Position numbers and translations under genes: made by a program
Part shown: piece by piece, positions 47,801 to 59,599 of the stretch
Position numbering within the stretch: position 1 is the stretch's first letter
Layout: each line of letters opens with the position of its first letter
NCBI GenBank assembly: GCA_018881555.1
Contig: JACAXG010000050.1
Coordinates: 3,100,001 to 3,164,000 of the forward strand
Direction: 5' to 3'
From: Amblyornis subalaris
Taxonomy: Eukaryota; Chordata; Aves; Passeriformes; Ptilonorhynchidae
DNA length: 64,000 bases
The notes under the pieces: generated by a model
Database searches by the model: none
Seen by the model: only the letters and a program-made list of their open reading frames with translations
Told to the model about the DNA's origin: nothing

Positions 47801-50800
47801 TTTATAAAGATTGCATGATAATGTCTGTGATTTGATAATTCCTTCAATGCTGATGTTATATTTACATCAAGGAAAATAGAAGGCCTGTTTATTCATGAGC
47901 TGGTAAAATATTAAATGATATTTCAGTCTTGATTTAGGTAATGTGAGGAAAAAGCATGAAACAGGCGCCAAGAAGAAATTTCTAATGCTGGACAGGTTTC
48001 TGCAGCCTTTACTTAATGTCATTATAACAAAATTTATTTTGTGGTAATGCAGTTTCAGCAGGGAAATAATTAATGGTCAGGCCATCATCCAAGAGTAGCA
48101 GCCATGGTTAAGTTGGGCAGCCAGCCCAAAGTCACTGCAACAAATCAAATACTGAAAATTAATCCAATCTTCAAAAATTCAATAAAATGCATAAACACAG
48201 AGGTTAAGAAATAAAGATTGTATTTAGGCTTAAAATGCAGTTGCAGTATTTAGCTGTATAAGGAAAGAAATATGAAAGGCTAAGCTTTCAAGAACACAGA
48301 CCAGTTAAATACCCTCTCTTGGGCAACAAACTCATGAAGTGTACTCAAGGTGGTGAAGCTTCACGAGCACAAAAGTGATTGCTGGTGCCCTGTGGTTTGG
48401 CAGTCACATAAATCCTTTGCATAGAGACGTGTGGATCTGAAATAGGATCGATAAGGCTATCCTTTAGAAGAGCTAATGGGAAGGGCACCACTTAAAATAT
48501 GCTTAAATTATAGCTCCAGATGGAAGGCTAAACAAAAACACATCTTGATGGAGTCTTTCTCTTCACGTGTGTCTTGCTGAAACAAGCAAGCCTCTTAGAA
48601 GTCTTCCACCCTTCAATACCTGTGCTTAGGGCCAGAGGGCCAGTATGGGAAATTTTAACNGAGTAGCAGTGGCCCTGACACCAGCTACACTCTGCAGGTG
48701 AAATGGATTACTTAATCTCTCTACTGGAGTTGTTCTGTTTCTTAACATGACACAAAGGATGCTTAACCTCAGTCCCCTACCAGGGACTAAATGAGACAAC
48801 TGCTGTTCCCAATGCCTCCACTCAGAGTNGCTGTGAGGGTGCCTGTGGGCACTTGATCAGACAGTATTTCAGGTACTTTGGANCGCCATGTTAATATGGT
48901 CTAAATGACCACCTTAAATTTCACTGAGAGTTACTTGTCCATGGCCCCCACATTCTTTCCTGCCACGTGTGAGTATTGCAGTTTAATGGCACTCATAGGC
49001 AACTCATGGTCTAGCAATAAGAACCAGGACTCTGATCATGCCTTCTTCCCACCTGAGATCTTACTCACCTGGAATAAGGATGCATGAACAGATGTTGTCC
49101 TTTTTAGCCAGACTTAGTGTAGTTATTTTGGCGCCTTATGGCACTTTCCATCCAAGTGCCCTCTGCTAAGAATAGTGTAAGCAATCACAATAGGGTATTC
49201 TCAGTGCCACTGAAAATATCATTTGTGGGGTGGTTTTAGTTTATTTTGGTTTTTAATTAAGCTGAATTTAGATGCACAGCTATGGGCAACTAAAGTAGAA
49301 AATGCCGCTCTGAATTTTTGAAGTCTTCCACTCTTCCTAAATGGTAAAATAAATGCATTATTTTGCAGCAATTTTCATGAAAAGGACTGTATAATTTTTG
49401 GTAAGGCAATAACTAGATATACTAAACCACCAGAGGAAGATGGAGAAACAGGAATAGGAAAATATGTGAACTGAGGAAATGAGTGGTCTGTTGAGATAAG
49501 GCAGAGGAGGTGGCCAGGTGGCCTTTCTTCCTGAGCTCTCATGTTACCTGAGAAGAAGCAGAGGAGAAAGTGAGGCTGGCAACACAGGCTGAGGACAGGG
49601 AGGGGAAACAGTCCAGGGAGAGCCGTGTGAACCAAGAAATAGCTGTCTGGGAAATAGCTACATACCGGGTCAGAGGTGTGAGCAGAACCTGTTCCCTGAG
49701 GGCAGCAGTGCAACAACCACAGCCACAGTCACAGCGTCCCATCTTCACTCTTGTCTCAGGGCACTTGCAAATACCTCGTTCAGCAGTTAGCAGACACAAG
49801 CACAGGGGCTGAGGAAATGCGGCAGTGAGGCACAAATGAACCTCAGCACCCAGCAATCACGATAAGCACACAACACCCTTGGGAACAGCAAAGCCTGGCA
49901 AGCTATTTAACAAAATCTGCCAAGATCATTATTTTTGAGAGGAAAAAATCTGATTAGGTCTCTCTTGATGGCTGGGAACATGACTTGAGTACACTTCAGA
50001 AAATGCTGAGCTCTGCCATTTGTGTATTTCTGCTTGTGGAGCTAAAATCAATAATTTTAGCTGTAAACAGAGTTTTATTTTGCTTTCCTAAAAAAGCTGT
50101 AATTTCAAGGTATCTTTCAGGGGCACTTTGATTTAAAAAGAAAAAAAGAACCTACCCCCCAAAGAATTGTATCAGAAATTGGTGTGAATTGTATCAATAG
50201 GGTAATTTCTGTGCTTTTAGGTCTGGTTTATTGGGGTATAACTAAACTTAGAATGCGCAGTTATCTTCTTTTTACTCAACTACTGTCTTATATTCCTGAC
50301 TAAAATATATTCTTCAATAGCACAGATAATATAAAACATAGCTATGTTTGAAACAGCTTCTGAAACTGTTATGTTTTTGTGTTGCTGTGAAGATCCAAGG
50401 TGTTAAAATTTTTGTTAAAATCCCCACACCTGTAAAACAAACATTGATGAAAAATGCAGTAGTTACCAGAATGTTTATCCTGCTGTTACCCGCTTTTCAT
50501 TTGGCAAGGCGGGAGAGAAAATTATTTGGAAAAACTTGTTAAAGTCAAACAGAAAACATGCTTATGCACATCAGTGTATTTTTCCTCCCTTTTTTTAGGG
50601 GTGGACTTGGGTAGACGATCGGCTGATTCTCCTCCTGCACTCTGAAAGGCTCTGCTCAGGTCACACAGGTCCTTTAGATACAAATTAATCTAACAAAACA
50701 CACACAGCTTGTGGAAACTTAAATACCAGAACGGTCCCAGGGATTTAAAGTTGAAAACTTTACATTTGGTGTCTAAGTGCTTGGCTGCATTCTCCACCGT

Positions 50801-53800
50801 GATTTTTGATGAAACAAGTTAAAAATTGGTGGATTGCTGCAACTAAAATGCCCCCAGCANGTGCCATGAGTTACGGATAAGGATACTCTCCTGTTACCTG
50901 ACTCTGTGACTTAAACAAGCTGTGTAAGGTGGCAAAGTGAAATCACTTCATTTTTCAAGATATTGGGTGGTAATAGGTGTTGGAACTTCTTTACACGAAC
51001 ACTATCTGACAATATCTGTTGTGCACACCAGCAGAGTTGTCTGAGCATCTGTNTTTATGTGCCACATGCCTTCCCGGAAAATACATAAAATGAAGAGCAA
51101 GCTTACCCCAGATCAGAGTTTTCAAGACTGCAAATTAAAAGAATGAAGGTGTACATGTCAGATACATTGCAGCTGGAAACACAAATAAGCTCTTCAGTGT
51201 CTTGGGGAGAGTCTGCAATTTTTAGCAATATTTCTGTTGTGTTATGCATGAGCATAATTTCTCTCAGGTCTGTACACATTTACTCTTGTACTTTTCAGCT
51301 TACTTTCTGCCCTTCCTACTCCTCCCATTTGAAACAGACTCAAATACTACAGAAATTTTGTGGAAAATTCTTTGACTTGTGGAATTTTTACTCTCTGTGG
51401 GCTTCTGTACCCTGTCTTAGTAACTGCTCATTCCAGACTTGCCAAAAAACAGAGCAATTCTATACCTACTTCAGTGCCACAGCTGCTTCTTTCCTCCTGT
51501 TTCTTCATAGCTCTTTAACTGACTGGAGAGAAACACAAAACCATGTGAGGATTCTGCATGGCTCTGAATCACCTCCAAGAGATGTGCAGAAATCATAGCA
51601 AATAGAAATCTCCCTACTGAAGAATCTGGATACTATGGGTGAGCAGTCCTTCTAAAGTGAGGCTAATAATGTTGTTCGCCTGGAGGCCATGGCTGCACAA
51701 AGCATTGGCATGAGGCAACACTGAGGGTTCCCCCAGCCCAACACCCCACTCAGATGGTGGGTGAAAGCAGAAGCCAAGGACAGAGTGAGACCAGGGCAAA
51801 CATCAAAGGTACTGTACTGCCCCCAGGCGCTGAGCATTTACAGCTCAAGGGATTTCCAGAGCTGATGTNATTTCTCTGTTCGGTAATCTATAATATATCT
51901 CTATTCAAGACCTTGTGCTGTCTTCCGTGTGCATAAGCTTCAAGTATTCACAGTGGCCTCTGGCAAGAAACTCCACAAGTCTGCTACATACTGGAGGAAT
52001 GACTGCATTATTTTGTTTGTTTTGCAGTGCATTTCATATCCCCAGGTTTTCAAACTAGAAGAGTCAGAGTGTAATTAATCTGTTCTCTGCCTTCTCCATC
52101 TGAGAGCATGTGCTCTGTTAAGCACACACGTAACAGAATATTAAGCACGTGATGAACTCCGCCGGGAATGAACAAAACCTTAGCCCAAACCTAAACACTA
52201 TCTCACCTGCAAATGCTTTGCTGATCGTGAGCGCTCCAACGGCATTGCTGTGGAGCTAAACTGTTTCTGCTGTGTTTTAAAGCAGAACTCCCTGCTCTAA
52301 ACCTTTGTTTAGGTGTAGAGGTTTAAAATGCCCCTTCTAAACCTCTGCTTTCCTTGAGACAAGCTTTTCCACTCTATCCCTGTTTGTTATCTGGTGCAAA
52401 AACCTTCTGGTTTATTAAGTTATTAAATGAAGTGTGCATGCCATTCCCACATAACTTTCATTCTCTTAACTCTTCCTTACCTTAGATTTCCATTTGTTCA
52501 CTGCCTGTGGTAAGAGGCCACCAGCACAAAGAAGGAAACAAGCACCTACACTCATCTGACCATCACACAGAGCCTGAAGATGTAAAAATCCTGCAGGCAC
52601 CAAATACTGCTTCTGGGTAATTAAACAGCCAAGTGAAAGCAATCATCACATTAGCATTGCTTNTGTGGCTCTGCTGGTGCTTGTGCTAATGTAATTCTGG
52701 TGACTTATTTTATTTTTTAAAATTCTGATGTATATATGCACAGATAAAAGACCTAGAAGTAATGGAGGATGACTTAAAGGAATAAGGGTCCTCATGTTTA
52801 TGACTAATGCCTCAAAAAGCCCTTGTCCCCTTCCCTTTCCCCAGANCTTTATTTCTGAGCGTGTGACCTGCAGTTGTAATAGCCCAGCCACAGAGCAGAC
52901 AGCAAGAAATTTCTTAATAAACTTCTTTAATTACCACCTAAAACTTCATCAAACCATGTAAGTTTTAGGGTCTTTAGGGACCAGATGAGGCTATTGCTTG
53001 GTGCCCCAGCCCCTACATACCACCCACATGCTGACTAAGGAGTCACCTGGAGATACCTAATAGAAAATCAGAGGTCAGAGGCAAATTTGATGCCTTCCAC
53101 TACCTTGGAAGGACTTCTGATAAGCTCCTCAACCTGCCTGGGATATGGAGCATAGCATCCTCCCTGGAGGAGACACCTCTTCTTTGTAATGAAGTCGCTG
53201 ACTCACTCTTGTCTTTTAGGGTGGTAGGGTGGCAGTGATAGCTGTAGTACTCATTGCAATTATTCAGGGCTTAAAATACTGCCTAGAAAATGGGACTCTA
53301 GGTTTAATCCACTCTTCTGCCCAAAATNTTTCACGACTGTGTCTCCCAGGATGTGGCCCTAGATGCTGAGCTGTATAACATATGAAGGAAATTTATGTNA
53401 AAGAGCCTTAACAAGCCAAAAATATCCTGGAGAGCAGGAAAGACACAACCAGGCTCCTTGTCAACCATGAGCATCCTGGTCTCCAGATCCCACCATCAAC
53501 ATCTCTGTTGTGCTTTCCCTCTCTGGCCCAATGAAACTTGAATTCTGTTCTGCACACTGGCACACTTCTGGCATGATGCTGGGGGGAAATTGGGTGACTT
53601 GATCCCATCATACTGCAGCCTGGCCTAGAACTTACTGGTAAAGGAACTTGCAGATTTTATGCTCATTTCCAAAGCAAGAATTCTTAGATGAAAGTTATTA
53701 TGCCAAAAATATCACAATAATCTCTGGTGTTTCAGAAGAAATGAGAGAAGTGGTAGCATATGTTCACATCAGCATTAAGATACCCACAGAGAAATGTTTA

Positions 53801-53990
53801 CTTTNTTCCCATTCTTAACCCATATAAGGTACCCATATACCACCAGCAAAAGCTGTATTTAGAATGGAGAAATACTGGAGGTTTGTAATGTAATGAATTT
53901 GATTTTCCTGTTGTCTTTTTCTTCTTTTCCCCAAATGACCAAACCATTTAAATAATAATTTGGAGGAAAAAACTATCTTTTAAGTTGGAA
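44870..53990. other. Gene-poor region downstream of EPM2A, first part
   Basis: Mostly AT-rich unique sequence without recognised genes or transposons. The 151-codon open frame at 51143-51598 (+) and overlapping frames near 49.4-49.9 kb on both strands show no recognisable domain. In mammals the EPM2A-UTRN interval is also a large gene-poor stretch, which fits. Confidence 0.5.
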
Positions 53991-54196
53991 AGCAGTCATA
54001 GAAAACACTAGTTTACAAGGGTAGCTATGTGGGGGAAAAAGAAAGGGAAAGAGAAAGGACATGTGCCTTTGCTGCCATTCCAACAGTCTTCACCTGTCAC
54101 ACTCAAACAGCTTGTGCCGCGGTGGGGGAATTCTGAACTAGGCTGAAGTCCCTCAGGAAATATATTTGTGAAAAACGGGACATACAAAATCATGAC

Positions 54197-54407
54197 CTGA
54201 AAGTGGATGTCAAGGTGAGGGATGACTTTTTGGTTGCTGTGGGAGTTCACTGCAATCTGGAAGAGCTCCACTGTGCCCAGACAGGCCATGCCCTCCTGCA
54301 GGGAAGTGCCGGTGTGCCAGAGGAGAAGGTTTGAGAGCAGCCTCAGAGCAGAGACTGGCCCCTCTACCTTAGAGCTATGGACAATTTTTAGGTATCTTGG
54401 GCTCAGG
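54197..54407 (-). CDS. Candidate exon or relic with armadillo-like helical pattern
   Basis: Within a GC-richer patch, the minus strand is open from 54484 to 54008. The central part has good codon character and an alpha-helical leucine pattern: VSALRLLSNLLLW, then about 15 residues, then VELFQIAVNSHSNQKV. This spacing recalls the ALxLLTN ... LFxLL ... NxxTKV helices of armadillo-repeat proteins of the ARMC10/ARMCX type. A splice acceptor (CTCGCCAG, exon from 54407) and donor (TTTCAG|GTCATG, exon to 54197) bracket this part. No neighbouring exon could be linked to it. It may be a real exon, a decayed retrocopy or a chance open frame. The family comparison is from memory of motif shape, not an alignment. 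Confidence 0.25.
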
Positions 54408-54409
54408 CT

Positions 54410-57400
54410 GGCGAGTGCCCATTGCAGCGGTGGTGTGGACACCGGCAGTCCAGGCTCCTGGCCGGGGGCACCTCTTCCCCGCAAGGAGAATGGAAGGGAG
54501 AAAAGCAGAGTAATGCCATGGCAGGGAGCCCTGGGTCACCTCAGCACGGCTTGCGGGGATTAGCCTTCGGCAGAGTTTGTAAAAATGTCAGCTCTTGCAG
54601 CTGGGCACAAAACCAGAGACAGACTCATGCTTAAAAACCCCCACAATAGCCTCCTTACATGAGCAAGATTTTGAGAGCCGTCACAAAACNTGTTCGGGAC
54701 ATTGTGCTGAAATCCTGCTCAGCGTCCTGCCAGCATGTTTCAGGGGGCAGCAGAGAGCCCAGGCCTCCTGCCCGGCCGCCACACTGACCCACTGCCTGTC
54801 TGGGCAGGAAGGCAGAGAGAAACACCAAGATAAACTGCTATCTAATAGTATAAAAATGAGATAGCTGGAGAAACCAGGTTGGAAAGGAAATGAGACCTGG
54901 AAAGTGAGGCTAAATACACCAGGAGAAGAAATTATGAGAGAACACCCAAGGGTGTGTGTGTGGTTTAGCAACTCTGCCAAAATGTTCCCACTATCCACAA
55001 GAAAGGGGGAGAAAAAAAGCCTCTAGATTTACAGATCTCAGTGTTTACAGGATCGTAATAAAAGAGTCTGTCACCCACATACTCATAAAAATATCCACAT
55101 AAGGACACAAAGAGAGATTGGTATTTCTTGGGTTTTTGTTTTGTTCTGTGTCTTGCTGACTGAAAAAAATACATGAAATGTGTATGGAAATATAGCAATC
55201 CACAGAAGATCCTTCAATACTACCTTCTGCAGTGATTAGTTTGCCTTTGCCATGGGCCTGTCCTTCTGTCCTGTATCATAATGCTTTTGCACTTGGTAAA
55301 GAGCAGGCATTTACCCTGNGTGTAGCCATATTGTAACTGGCAAATTTTCTTAAACTATATTCTCTTCTACTTCCCTACAAGATACTCCAAGTGGAAATGC
55401 ATTCTCTTATCATAGTATTTCACATTATATCTGTAAGTTAATGTGAAATGGAGGAAGGACGAACCTCCCCTACAGTTTACCTCATATATCACATAATTTC
55501 TGTGATTAATCCTCTAATGGGGACATCTTGACAAGAGACCTCTGGGAGCTCCGATAACACTTTGCAGGGAAAACACTTCGCTGTGGAAGATGCAAGCTCC
55601 TGAGANACCCACCTAAAAGTGCCTTTGTCTTGATCTCACTTGACAGTGCAGACTCTGCCAGTGCTATGAGTCCTCAGGGCACCTCGTGGTGTGAAAGCAG
55701 GCTTCCTCCATCCTTGCTCATCCTCTTTCTCAGGAGATTTCAGGTCACTGACCTCAGCAACACAGGATTTATTTCCATCTCTCTAACTGGATAAAAACAT
55801 GTACATGTAAAACACAATGTTTTTCGTGGTTTTGGGCAGGNTCTCTGCCAAAATTTTTTCAGCTCTCTGTCTACAGAGCAGACGGTGCAATGAACTCCTC
55901 TTGCCGCTGGATCTGGAGGCATGGCTGTAAAGCAGGGGGAAATTTTGAGAATGCAAATGCTGAGTATGTCTCAGGTGCTTATGGAAAAATCCATACTCTG
56001 AAATATTCTGTTTCAGGCAATATTTGCCACATTTGAATTGGTCATTCCTTGGCATACTTCCCTTTATCTGTATCATTTCATAGTNAATTCACAGAAAAAT
56101 GTCAAGCTGGCTGACTGGAAATCTTTGCTGTAATATATACACGAAGGGCAGATCTCTAAACCTGACAGGGGAGCAGATAGACAATTCATTGCTTCTGGCT
56201 GGGCTAGAACCAGTGAGGTAAAGAGTTACTTCTCGTGGGATCAGAGGATTCATACCCTGCCACAGGTGACTGCTTTGCTCAGGATCACAAAGATTAACAC
56301 ATAGAAACATACTGATATTCTGCTTTCTGGTTAAGGTTGAAAGTTTCATTGATCTCACAGGACTTGGCACTGCTTCGGAAGTGCAACATCTGGCCTGTAA
56401 GAAATGTGCATGTGAAATAGGTAGAGTGTGAAAAACAAGAAGTAAGGGATAAAGCTGGTAACAGCACTTTGCCAAAATTATTATGGGTTTAAATGTTGAT
56501 CTATGCATCAGCACCTTCTTTTGTTACTGACTAATGTGCAGAACTGGGAGATCCAGAAGAACAGCATTCATATTCTTTTCTGAAAGTGTCTTCGAAATTG
56601 ACTTGACTTCGTCTCTATCTTCTCTCTCTCCTTCCCTTCTCAAGTGTTCCCTTGCTGTGCATTAATCGAATTTTTAAGTTACTGCAGTTTCTATTGGTCT
56701 TTGAGGAAAAAAAAAATGTGGCATCCACATATGGGTTTGAACATCCTGATTTGTAGGGCTTCATTTCTTAGGGATGTGAGTGACAGTTTTAGAGAGGTTT
56801 TTTTTGTGGGGCTGTTGAAGTTTTTTTTCTACCTTCATGAGAATATTCCTCTTTTCGTGTTTTTAAAATGGAATTTTCATTTTCATTTCTATTGCTTGAG
56901 GAAAATGAAGTGGAGCACCAGGGAAGGTGACTTTCCTCATTCAGATTAGATTGGTCTGGCTTCTTGTTAAAAAAAAAAAAAGATAAAAAAGGATAAAAAA
57001 GACAAAGCACTTGACAGTGCAGCCATATCAATCTTAGCTGATCTTAACTTTTGGGGGGGTGGGGGATGAGGGTTTCTGGGTTAAGTCTTTCATCAGGCTG
57101 TCAGGACATCATTTTCTCTTATAAACTATAGGTCCTGTTTGCATTTTTGTGGCATCTTCAATCCCGGCGGACAGCACTTCACCTTCTATCCATCTGGTCT
57201 NTCTTCACCCTCTGTTGAGGTACAGCTGCCACAGTCTCAGGANCACAAATTGGATATGTGTTTAATTGTGTATAACAACACTGTTCCATAGTGAAGGACA
57301 GAAGCAAAGCAGAATCCAGCAGAAACAGCAAGGGAACTTCACTTAAAAGTGTAGCTAAAAATGAATATTCAACTGAAATAATTTTCTGAAAATAAATTTC

Positions 57401-58490
57401 ACTTCATCTCATCCCTTAACTGGTTCAAACCTATTTGTATTACAGGTATCATGTGGAAGGTATCTGATCTGCCTGTCATGCCCTATAGCTAGTATTTTGA
57501 TCAAAACCCACAAATTTCTAGTTTCTTCTGAATTTGTTTAGGTAGTACATTCTTTCTGAGTCTCAGAGGTGCTCAATGTCCTTGTAAAAAATCAGTGGCT
57601 ATTGATGGAGTCCAGTTCGCATACTCATTCTGCTGAAACACAGGCTCCCTAGATAGCCCAAGTTAGAAATGTCAAATGAATTCTTGCTCCTGGAAAGTTT
57701 CATCATAACAGCAGTACCCTGCTCATGCACAATGGACACAATGTCAGAAAATTGGTCAGAATCATAACAGCTTGTTCTAGATAATAAGGCAGTTCAGGAC
57801 CTGAGATAAGCACAGGCATTCAGGGTTTACAGCCACTATAAACGGTGACACTTCTAATGGCACAATAGCAACAGTGCTCTGGGACTTTAATTCAGCAACT
57901 GGATGGTCAGTGATATAATTTTGTGTGGCTTCTACATGGTTGTCTGTAAGAAAACAGGACATCCAGCACAGCAGACCAGAGCACCGCTTCAATGTCCCTA
58001 CTTTTCCTGGGAGGAGGCTATTTTGGTGGTGAAGGGAAGAAAAGAGAGCAGCGGTGTGCTGGCAAGCATGAGCAAGAGCTCTTGGTAAACAACCCTGGAG
58101 GAAACGGCTTGTTACATGGAAATGTTTTGGCCCCGGTTAGCTGAAATTGTAGGGAAGAATGTTTATCTAGTTAAAAAGAGTTNGAAGGACAGAAATTTGT
58201 TGAAGTCAGTGAAATGCTGTTTAAGGCAGATGAAGGTAGTAAGGTTATNCTTGTAGTCAGCTTTTTGATAGTTCTGTTTTCACCAAGGTTATTCTGATTT
58301 AATGACCTGCTGAGCATCTCCATGCTGAGGCCATGTGTGTGGCAGTGCGTGCTCTNGAGTTATCTTTACCATGGGCCATTTTCCTAATCGTACCTGAACA
58401 TCATTTATAGGTGAGTCAGTCTGCCAAGGAGATTTGGTATTCATGGTAGCAAGCCCCCTCCCTACCTTCCAGTCATCCCAAAGGACTCAT
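54410..58490. other. Gene-poor region downstream of EPM2A, second part
   Basis: No gene or transposon is recognised here apart from the A-rich tract. A minus-strand frame between 57950 and 57777 has an acceptor-like TTTTCTTACAG and a donor-like CAG|GTCCTG, but the peptide between them belongs to no family I know. Confidence 0.4.
56968..56999 (+). repeat. A-rich tract
   Basis: About a dozen A residues followed by GATAAAAAAGGATAAAAAAG. It could be a degraded poly(A) tail or simple low-complexity DNA. No retrocopy body was recognised upstream. Confidence 0.75.
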
Positions 58491-58499
58491 TAGGGCATG

Positions 58500-58740
58500 T
58501 CCATCACATACAATTATGTAGGAACCCTGTTAATTAATTAATATTGGCTTCTAATGGTTATGCAATTAATTGCATTTGGAAGAATATAAAAATGAGTAAA
58601 TAACCTCAAAGTGTTGAGTCCTATTTGGCAAGATAATATAGCTCATCCTGCCCAATTACACTGATAAGATTTTAAACTAATTGAGCTCACACTGTGCCTC
58701 TCCATTACCTGACATTCAGCAGCATGCAGAGAAGATTAAA
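58500..58740. promoter_or_regulatory. Possible conserved non-coding element with TAAT motifs
   Basis: AT-rich, non-repetitive DNA dense in homeodomain-type TAAT/ATTA cores (TTAATTAATTAATATT). It includes a perfect 14-base palindrome, TGCAATTAATTGCA, at 58561-58574. Composition and motif clustering resemble vertebrate conserved non-coding elements in gene deserts. Conservation itself cannot be measured from one sequence. Confidence 0.25.
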
Positions 58741-59039
58741 GGGATTCAGGGGATGGTGTGTTTATAAAACCAGGAATAGTCACTCCTGATTCTCATTTAA
58801 CCATAAAGACATTTTAATTCAAAACTGAACAATACTTTATATGGAGGTTGCCATAGAAATGAATATATTGAGAAGTTTGGGGCTTTTGCTGGCATTTCAG
58901 GTTAAAAATAGTGACCCAGGATACTCAGGACCTCATTGCACAATGGCATGTGCATATCCTGCAGTCCAACCAGTTGCTCACCCTGGCACCGTAGGAGCAG
59001 AGGGCTTGCCATACTGTATTAAATCATTTGTTCATCTAA

Positions 59040-59380
59040 CTTGACATTTTGCATTCTGCACCGATATTCTTGAGGAAGGTGGAAGGCTCCCATAATACCT
59101 ATTACCTACCAATTATGCTATGTGGTGTACAGGGAGGAAACAGCCTTCCAGAGCCCTGCAGGCAATTAGTATACACCCAGAAGCGTGATATTCAATTACT
59201 GTTATTATTTCAGCATGCCAAGGAGCAAGAGGTGGTTAATAATTGCACAAAATTATGTAGCCTTTTAGGAAAATATACTCAAAGTTACCAGAACCTTANA
59301 CTGCGTATCAGCAAGACCCATATGAGGCCCACTAACGGCAGTAAAACTGATGGAAGGCCAGTGACAGATTATTGACTTGC
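59040..59380. promoter_or_regulatory. Possible second conserved non-coding element
   Basis: A stretch of balanced, non-repetitive sequence with several ATTA/TAAT cores (CAATTATGC, GCAATTAGTAT, GGTTAATAATTGC), about 0.5 kb from the element at 58.5 kb. An open frame covers it (59049-59375, +) but does not resemble a protein. Offered only as a candidate. Confidence 0.2.
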
Positions 59381-59599
59381 ATGGCAAAATTTGTCTTTTT
59401 AACTCGCTTATTCATACCCACAGAATTAGTCCTGGGGGACATTTTACAGGATGAAAATTTTCATCCAGAAGCAAATCTATTACTCTCCCCACCTGAAGCT
59501 CTAGGCTTTTTGTTTGCTATACAGAACTGGCTATTTTTCGGAGAAAGTTTTGAGCAGCTGAGCTCTCAGCTTCTATTGCAGCACTTTGGACTCAGAATT

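Noticed and set aside
49375..49856. Overlapping open frames on both strands in a GC-richer patch
   Set aside because: Frames are open on both strands at once, which points to composition rather than coding. Possibly part of a lncRNA, but nothing proves it.
51143..51598. 151-codon open frame, +
   Set aside because: The composition is rich in Ser, Cys and Phe, as expected from pyrimidine-rich DNA. There is no family resemblance and no splice or promoter context, so chance is more likely.
56089..56514. 141-codon open frame, minus strand
   Set aside because: No domain or conserved motif, and no splice-site pair that isolates a protein-like core.
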